Positions 44,890 to 48,767 of a DNA stretch of 48,767 nt are shown in pieces. A model generated the notes under the pieces. That model did not search any database. It saw only the letters and a program-made list of their open reading frames with translations, and was not told the origin of the DNA. Positions within the stretch are counted from its first letter, which is position 1, and each line of letters opens with the position of its first letter. Position numbers and translations under genes: made by a program. This DNA comes from Acidobacteriaceae bacterium (GTDB lineage Bacteria > Acidobacteriota > Terriglobia > Terriglobales > Acidobacteriaceae): assembly GCA_025355385.1 (NCBI GenBank), contig JANXZS010000053.1:1-48767 (forward strand). The letters run 5' to 3'.

Positions 44890-45646
44890 GCACGGCCTCC
44901 CTCTCAATGGGGTCGACGCCGGGCCGCAACGTGATCTCTTCCATGCTGTTCAACAGCTCGCGAGAGAAATCGTCGAGACGCGCTCCGAACTCGCGCAGGC
45001 TGGCTCCGAAAGTGTTATAGGCGATCACGGCGGGCACTGCGACCAGCAAGCCTGCCGCAGTTGTAATGAGCGCCTCGGAGATGCCGGGAGCCACCGCACG
45101 AAGCGTTGCTGCACCCGCAGTTCCCAGCCCGTGAAAGGCATCCACGATGCCCATGATGGTGCCGAAGAGTCCAATGAAGGGCGATACCGCTCCGATGGTC
45201 GCCAGCGAGGGAAGACGCATTTCCATCGCGGTAAGGGCTTCGCTGGATGCGGTCTGTGCGGCTCGTTCGAGAGCCGTGATATTTTGCGGCGGACCCGAGC
45301 CCCCTGTCTGTCGGCGATAGGTTTCGTATACCTCGTCAAAGACGTTGACCAGCGGGCTGGGCTTGAACTGCTCGCTCAGCGCAGCAATCTCCTGCAGGCG
45401 GTTTGCTTTACGGAAGGCGCGCAGGAAGCGCCGGCTTTGCGCACGGGCGCGCTTGAAACCGGACCACTTCGCAAAAATGATTGCCCAGGAATAAATGCTG
45501 GCTAGTAACAGGATGAAGAGAACCGCAAGGGCGATCGGTCCGCTTTGCTGGACCATCTCGACGATTGCGCTGCCGTTTCGTGGCGCGTCGGGAACAGCGG
45601 CGTCGCTCTGGAGATAGACGAGAAGTGTTACGAAAATATGTGTCAT
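44873..45646 (-). CDS. tolQ: TolQ / ExbB-family proton channel
   Basis: TolQ is the inner-membrane proton channel pentamer of the Tol system. The 257-residue protein (ATG at 45644-45646) has three transmembrane segments: about 36-58 (PIALAVLFILLLASIYSWAII), then two near 165-190 (GTIMGIVDAFHG region) and 195-220. The MotA/TolQ/ExbB signature PSLATIGAVSPFIGLFGTIMG and the Thr/Ala-rich LITTAAGLLVAVPAVIAYN are typical. The frame stays open upstream to 45919, but that part is not TolQ-like. It is the first gene of the Tol-Pal operon and is divergent from recN across about 277 bases. Confidence 0.9.
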   Translation of the reverse strand: MTHIFVTLLVYLQSDAAVPDAPRNGSAIVEMVQQSGPIALAVLFILLLASIYSWAIIFAKWSGFKRARAQSRRFLRAFRKANRLQEIAALSEQFKPSPLVNVFDEVYETYRRQTGGSGPPQNITALERAAQTASSEALTAMEMRLPSLATIGAVSPFIGLFGTIMGIVDAFHGLGTAGAATLRAVAPGISEALITTAAGLLVAVPAVIAYNTFGASLREFGARLDDFSRELLNSMEEITLRPGVDPIEREAVRGLHK

Positions 45647-45923
45647 TGACTCAGTTTTAACGTTAGCAGACGCGGGCTCTGGAACCAAGGCATGGACGAA
45701 GATAATGGGAATGGTGGAACCACGCTTTACATTGCTAAAGTCATTGCAACTGCAGGCATGAGCCCCATGGCGTGGGGAGTTTGTTTTATCTCGCCCCGGC
45801 AGTTTGGCGGACGCGTCACGAAACGCACATGCTATGCTTCGCTCGGATTCCCGAATGCGTGACTGGCTGGTGGTCCATTTGGCCCCACGTATTCCGGGAA
45901 GAAACTGACTTTGAGGCACGACG
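45647..45923. promoter_or_regulatory. divergent promoter region between tolQ and recN
   Basis: A 277-base gap separates the start of tolQ (leftward) from that of recN (rightward), with no gene I can support. It must contain the promoter of the Tol-Pal operon and probably that of recN. GAGG lies 7 bases before the recN ATG. No clear LexA-type box is evident to my reading. Confidence 0.45.
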
Positions 45924-47612
45924 ATGCTGCTCGAATTACGGGCCGAAAACTACGCGGTCATTGATCATGCGATTGCGGTCTTCGGACCGGGGTTGAACCT
46001 GCTTACCGGCGAGACCGGAGCAGGCAAGTCGATCCTGGTGGATGCGCTGGCGCTGCTGATGGGCGAAAAGGCTTCCTCCGATGTGGTGCGCCACGGTGCG
46101 GACAAGGCAGTAGTGGCATGCGTTTTTGAAAGCACCCCGGGCGCTGAACTGGTTCTCGAAGAGAACGGAATCGATCCGGATGGCAGCGAAATCATCTTGC
46201 GGCGAGAAATACAGAGTAGTGGCAAGGGTCGCGTATACGTGAACAACCAGCCGGCGACGGTTGCGGTGTTGCGACATCTCGCGCCGGAGCTTGCCTTGGT
46301 GCATGCACAGAGCCAGACCCTGGGCGCATTCGATCAGGCGCAGCAGCGCGGCCTGCTGGATCGCTATGCCGGATGCCAACTGGAGCCTGTGGCTGCCGCA
46401 TATGCTGCGTGGCGGCAGGTACGCATTCAGTTGGAGGAGATGGAGCGTGATGAACAGGATCGTCTGCGCATGGCGGATCTGTGGAGCTTCCAGAAGAAAG
46501 AAATTGAAAGTGCGCGACCGGCTGCAGGAGAGGATGAGGCGCTCGAAATCGAGCGCAGGGTGCTGGCGAACGCCGAGAAACTTTACGCAGCCGCCATGGG
46601 CGCCTATGACGTGCTATACGACGGCAGCGCAAGTGCGGAAGTGGCTCTCGGCGCTGCGCTTAAGCATCTCGAGGAAGTTGCACGGTACGACGGCAGGTTC
46701 GCGGATGCCACGCAACAGCTCATTTCTGCACGAGCCGTCGTGGGCGATGTGGGTGAGACGATGCGTGCGTATACCGAAGACATCCAGGCCTCGCCCGAAC
46801 GGTTGGGCGAAATCGAAGATCGGCTCGAAGTGCTGGATCGACTGAAGCGCAAATACGGTCCCAAGCTCGAACAGGTGCTCGCACACGGCGAAGAAGTGAC
46901 GCGAAAATTGGAAGAAATCGAGAATCGCGATGAAACTCTGAAGAAGCTGCGCGGGGATTTACATCGGACGGCCGAGGCCTATCGCGGTGCAGCGGCTACT
47001 TTAAGCCGGGAGCGCACTATTGGCGCTAAAAAGCTTGAAAAATTGACTGAAGCACAGATTAATAGCCTGGCAATGAAAGTTGCATTCAAGATTAAACTCA
47101 CGGATAACGTGCTCGAAAATGCGTGGACCGCGCATGGATGGGGCCAGGTGGAATGCCGAATCGCGACCAATGCGGGCGAGCCTATGAAGCCACTCGACGA
47201 GATCGCATCCGGCGGTGAAATGTCCCGGGTCTTACTCGCGCTCAAGGTGACGGTGGAGGAGGGCGCAAGTCGCGCTCGCGCCACCACCAAGACAGCGGTT
47301 CCGCGGACACTTGTGTTTGACGAGATTGACACCGGTATTGGCGGACGTGCGGCCGAGGCGGTCGGGCAAAAGCTGAAATCCCTCTCGCGAACACAGCAGG
47401 TGTTGTGCGTAACCCACCTGCCACAGATTGCAGCCTTTGCCGACCAGCATTTCTTAATCGAGAAGCACGAACAGCAGGGGCGCACCAGGACTGCGATACA
47501 CCTGCTCGACGAGGGCTCCCGCACCGAGGAGGTTGCGCGCATGCTGAGTGGCGCCAAGCTTACCGAAACCTCTATCCGCCACGCGGAACATATGTTGAAG
47601 ACCAGCCGCTAG
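45924..47612 (+). CDS. recN: DNA repair protein RecN
   Basis: RecN is an SMC-like ATPase that tethers DNA ends and assists double-strand-break repair. The 562-residue protein has an N-terminal LRAENYAVIDHAIAVFGPGLNLLTGE, Walker A GETGAGKSI (29-37), a long coiled-coil middle (about 170-360) and a C-terminal ABC half with signature ASGGEMSRVLLALK, Walker B TLVFDEIDTGIGG and VTHLPQIAAFADQHF. It is a full-length RecN. ispH follows about 190 bases downstream, same strand. Confidence 0.95.
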   Translation: MLLELRAENYAVIDHAIAVFGPGLNLLTGETGAGKSILVDALALLMGEKASSDVVRHGADKAVVACVFESTPGAELVLEENGIDPDGSEIILRREIQSSGKGRVYVNNQPATVAVLRHLAPELALVHAQSQTLGAFDQAQQRGLLDRYAGCQLEPVAAAYAAWRQVRIQLEEMERDEQDRLRMADLWSFQKKEIESARPAAGEDEALEIERRVLANAEKLYAAAMGAYDVLYDGSASAEVALGAALKHLEEVARYDGRFADATQQLISARAVVGDVGETMRAYTEDIQASPERLGEIEDRLEVLDRLKRKYGPKLEQVLAHGEEVTRKLEEIENRDETLKKLRGDLHRTAEAYRGAAATLSRERTIGAKKLEKLTEAQINSLAMKVAFKIKLTDNVLENAWTAHGWGQVECRIATNAGEPMKPLDEIASGGEMSRVLLALKVTVEEGASRARATTKTAVPRTLVFDEIDTGIGGRAAEAVGQKLKSLSRTQQVLCVTHLPQIAAFADQHFLIEKHEQQGRTRTAIHLLDEGSRTEEVARMLSGAKLTETSIRHAEHMLKTSR

Positions 47613-47802
47613 TACATCAGCGGTTTGCGAATCCGAGTCGAAGGATTGCAAGAGATGCTCTCCCGTGCCGGGAGCCTTGTTGATCACTTCCTTTCGAACC
47701 TGCCTCGAACTCTTTTAGGGGAGTGTCCGGCTTGATATACTGATTGTTGTGATAGTTAACACTTTTGAAACCAATTCTACCCGTAGCCGAGAGGGATTCC
47801 CC

Positions 47803-48767
47803 GTGACCGAGAAGCGCATTCTTCTGCTCAAGCCTCGCGGTTTTTGTGCCGGCGTCGTTCGTGCGATCGACGTGGTAAAGATTGCGCTCGAGACCTTCGG
47901 GGCTCCCATTTACGTGCGTAAGGAAATCGTACATAACCGTTTTGTAGTGAATGAGTTGGCCGAAAAAGGCGCGATCTTTGTCGACGATATTGAAGATGTG
48001 CCCGCAGGAATGCGCGTAATTTATAGCGCGCATGGCGTATCGCCAGCGGTCCGAGAGCGCAGCCGCGAGCGCGGACTGAAAGTTATCGACGCGACCTGTC
48101 CGCTGGTGACCAAGGTTCACGTAGAGGCCGTCAAGTTTGCCCAGCAGGGATATTCGCTGGTCCTCATTGGGCATCGCGACCACGATGAGATTGAGGGCAC
48201 GCTAGGCGAGGCTCCGGATGTGACGCAAGTCGTTTCAAATGTGGCTGAAGTTGCTGCGTTGACAGTGCCCGATCCTAATCGGGTAGCTTACCTGACGCAG
48301 ACGACCCTTAGCCTCGATGAGGCTAGGGACATCATTCACGCCCTCAAAGAGAAGTTTCCCCACATCGTTGGGCCGCACTCGCAGGACATCTGCTATGCGA
48401 CGGAGAACCGCCAGGTGGCCGTCAAGAACGTTGCCCATCAGGCGGATCTGGTTTTGGTTGTGGGTTCGACCAATAGCTCGAACTCGAACCGGTTGGTTGA
48501 GGTTTCGAGCAATCTGAGTACGCGTGCATTTTTGATCGAAGATTCCAGCAGCATCGACCGGGCGTGGTTTGAGAATGTGAACACGGTTGCGTTGACCGCG
48601 GGTGCCTCTGCCCCTGAAGTTCTCGTCGAAGAGGTAGTGAAGTATTTGCAGCAAATCGGATTCGGGAGCGTCGAAGAAGTAGAAGTTATGCCAGAGAATG
48701 TTCGTTTTGGACTACCGCCGGAAATTGTTCAGGCCATTGCGGCTGCACCCGCGAGCGTGTCGAACTG
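47803..48767 (+). CDS. ispH: 4-hydroxy-3-methylbut-2-enyl diphosphate reductase (3' end missing)
   Basis: IspH performs the last step of the MEP isoprenoid pathway, forming IPP and DMAPP using a [4Fe-4S] cluster. The three cluster cysteines are visible: Cys15 (RGFCAGVVRAID), Cys99 (DATCPLVTK) and Cys197 (DICYATENRQ). Active-site His44 (IVHNRFV), His77 (SAHGVSP) and the GHRDHDE motif (His124 and neighbours) are also present. About 321 codons are seen before the window ends, so the gene is truncated here by the window edge, with no stop reached. I choose GTG at 47803 because GAGAGGG lies about 7 bases upstream and it gives the family N terminus (TEKRILLLKPRGFC). An in-frame GTG at 47749 is an alternative. 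Confidence 0.93.
   Translation, partial: MTEKRILLLKPRGFCAGVVRAIDVVKIALETFGAPIYVRKEIVHNRFVVNELAEKGAIFVDDIEDVPAGMRVIYSAHGVSPAVRERSRERGLKVIDATCPLVTKVHVEAVKFAQQGYSLVLIGHRDHDEIEGTLGEAPDVTQVVSNVAEVAALTVPDPNRVAYLTQTTLSLDEARDIIHALKEKFPHIVGPHSQDICYATENRQVAVKNVAHQADLVLVVGSTNSSNSNRLVEVSSNLSTRAFLIEDSSSIDRAWFENVNTVALTAGASAPEVLVEEVVKYLQQIGFGSVEEVEVMPENVRFGLPPEIVQAIAAAPASVSN

Overview
The window is a chromosomal segment of a diderm (Gram-negative type) bacterium with fairly GC-rich DNA. It carries a complete Tol-Pal operon, two Wzi-type outer-membrane proteins, several secreted or lipoprotein genes and many housekeeping genes. The gene mix suggests Acidobacteriota, class Terriglobia (Edaphobacter/Granulicella/Terriglobus-like): unlinked single-copy metabolic genes, FecR-type and STN-type secreted proteins, paired Wzi proteins, and a polyamine pathway that starts with a pyruvoyl-dependent arginine decarboxylase. 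This placement is inferred from gene content and style; no rRNA or marker tree was available. I found no rRNA, tRNA, CRISPR array, insertion sequence, integrase or phage gene.

Layout. 1-8.5 kb: the tail of an unknown gene, gpmI, a tandem pair of Wzi-like capsule-assembly proteins, a divergent E1-alpha-like protein whose thiamine-diphosphate motif is degraded, and argJ. 8.5-14.6 kb: an ABC ATPase, thiG, ruvC, an unknown secreted protein, a FecR-domain protein with a Trp/Gly/Tyr-rich middle and Pro-rich tail closed by a strong terminator, then rsmA. 14.7-25.3 kb: glgA, an APC-family permease, uvrC, a Pal-like OmpA lipoprotein with a long coiled coil, then pyrE, a CPBP-family membrane protease and uvrA (transcribed uvrA to protease to pyrE). 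25.3-31.3 kb: an unlisted 57-residue membrane-protein ORF, an STN-like secreted protein, an unknown secreted protein, a nitroreductase, a HAD phosphatase, a NUDIX hydrolase and a membrane-anchored alpha/beta hydrolase. 31.3-39.9 kb: ubiX, purB, a DUF2007 protein, a glutaredoxin-like protein, then pdaD, aguB, aguA and tadA, followed by icd and mdh. 40-48.8 kb: tolQ-tolR-tolA-tolB-pal-cpoB plus a possible small disordered protein, then recN and a 3'-truncated ispH.

How genes work together. The clearest pathway is arginine to agmatine (PdaD), to N-carbamoylputrescine (AguA), to putrescine (AguB). aguB, aguA and tadA are joined by 4-nt ATGA overlaps. A hairpin with a U-tract separates pdaD from them. 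The second clear unit is the six-gene Tol-Pal envelope complex, which has structured RNA signals around pal. icd and mdh form a TCA-cycle pair. Several genes start at TTG or GTG placed behind good Shine-Dalgarno sequences, so first-ATG start calls are often wrong here.

I did not see an obviously new multi-gene system. The best leads are the degenerate E1-alpha protein, the STN-like secreted protein, the 57-aa membrane ORF, the paired Wzi proteins, and the palindromic or hairpin regulatory candidates.
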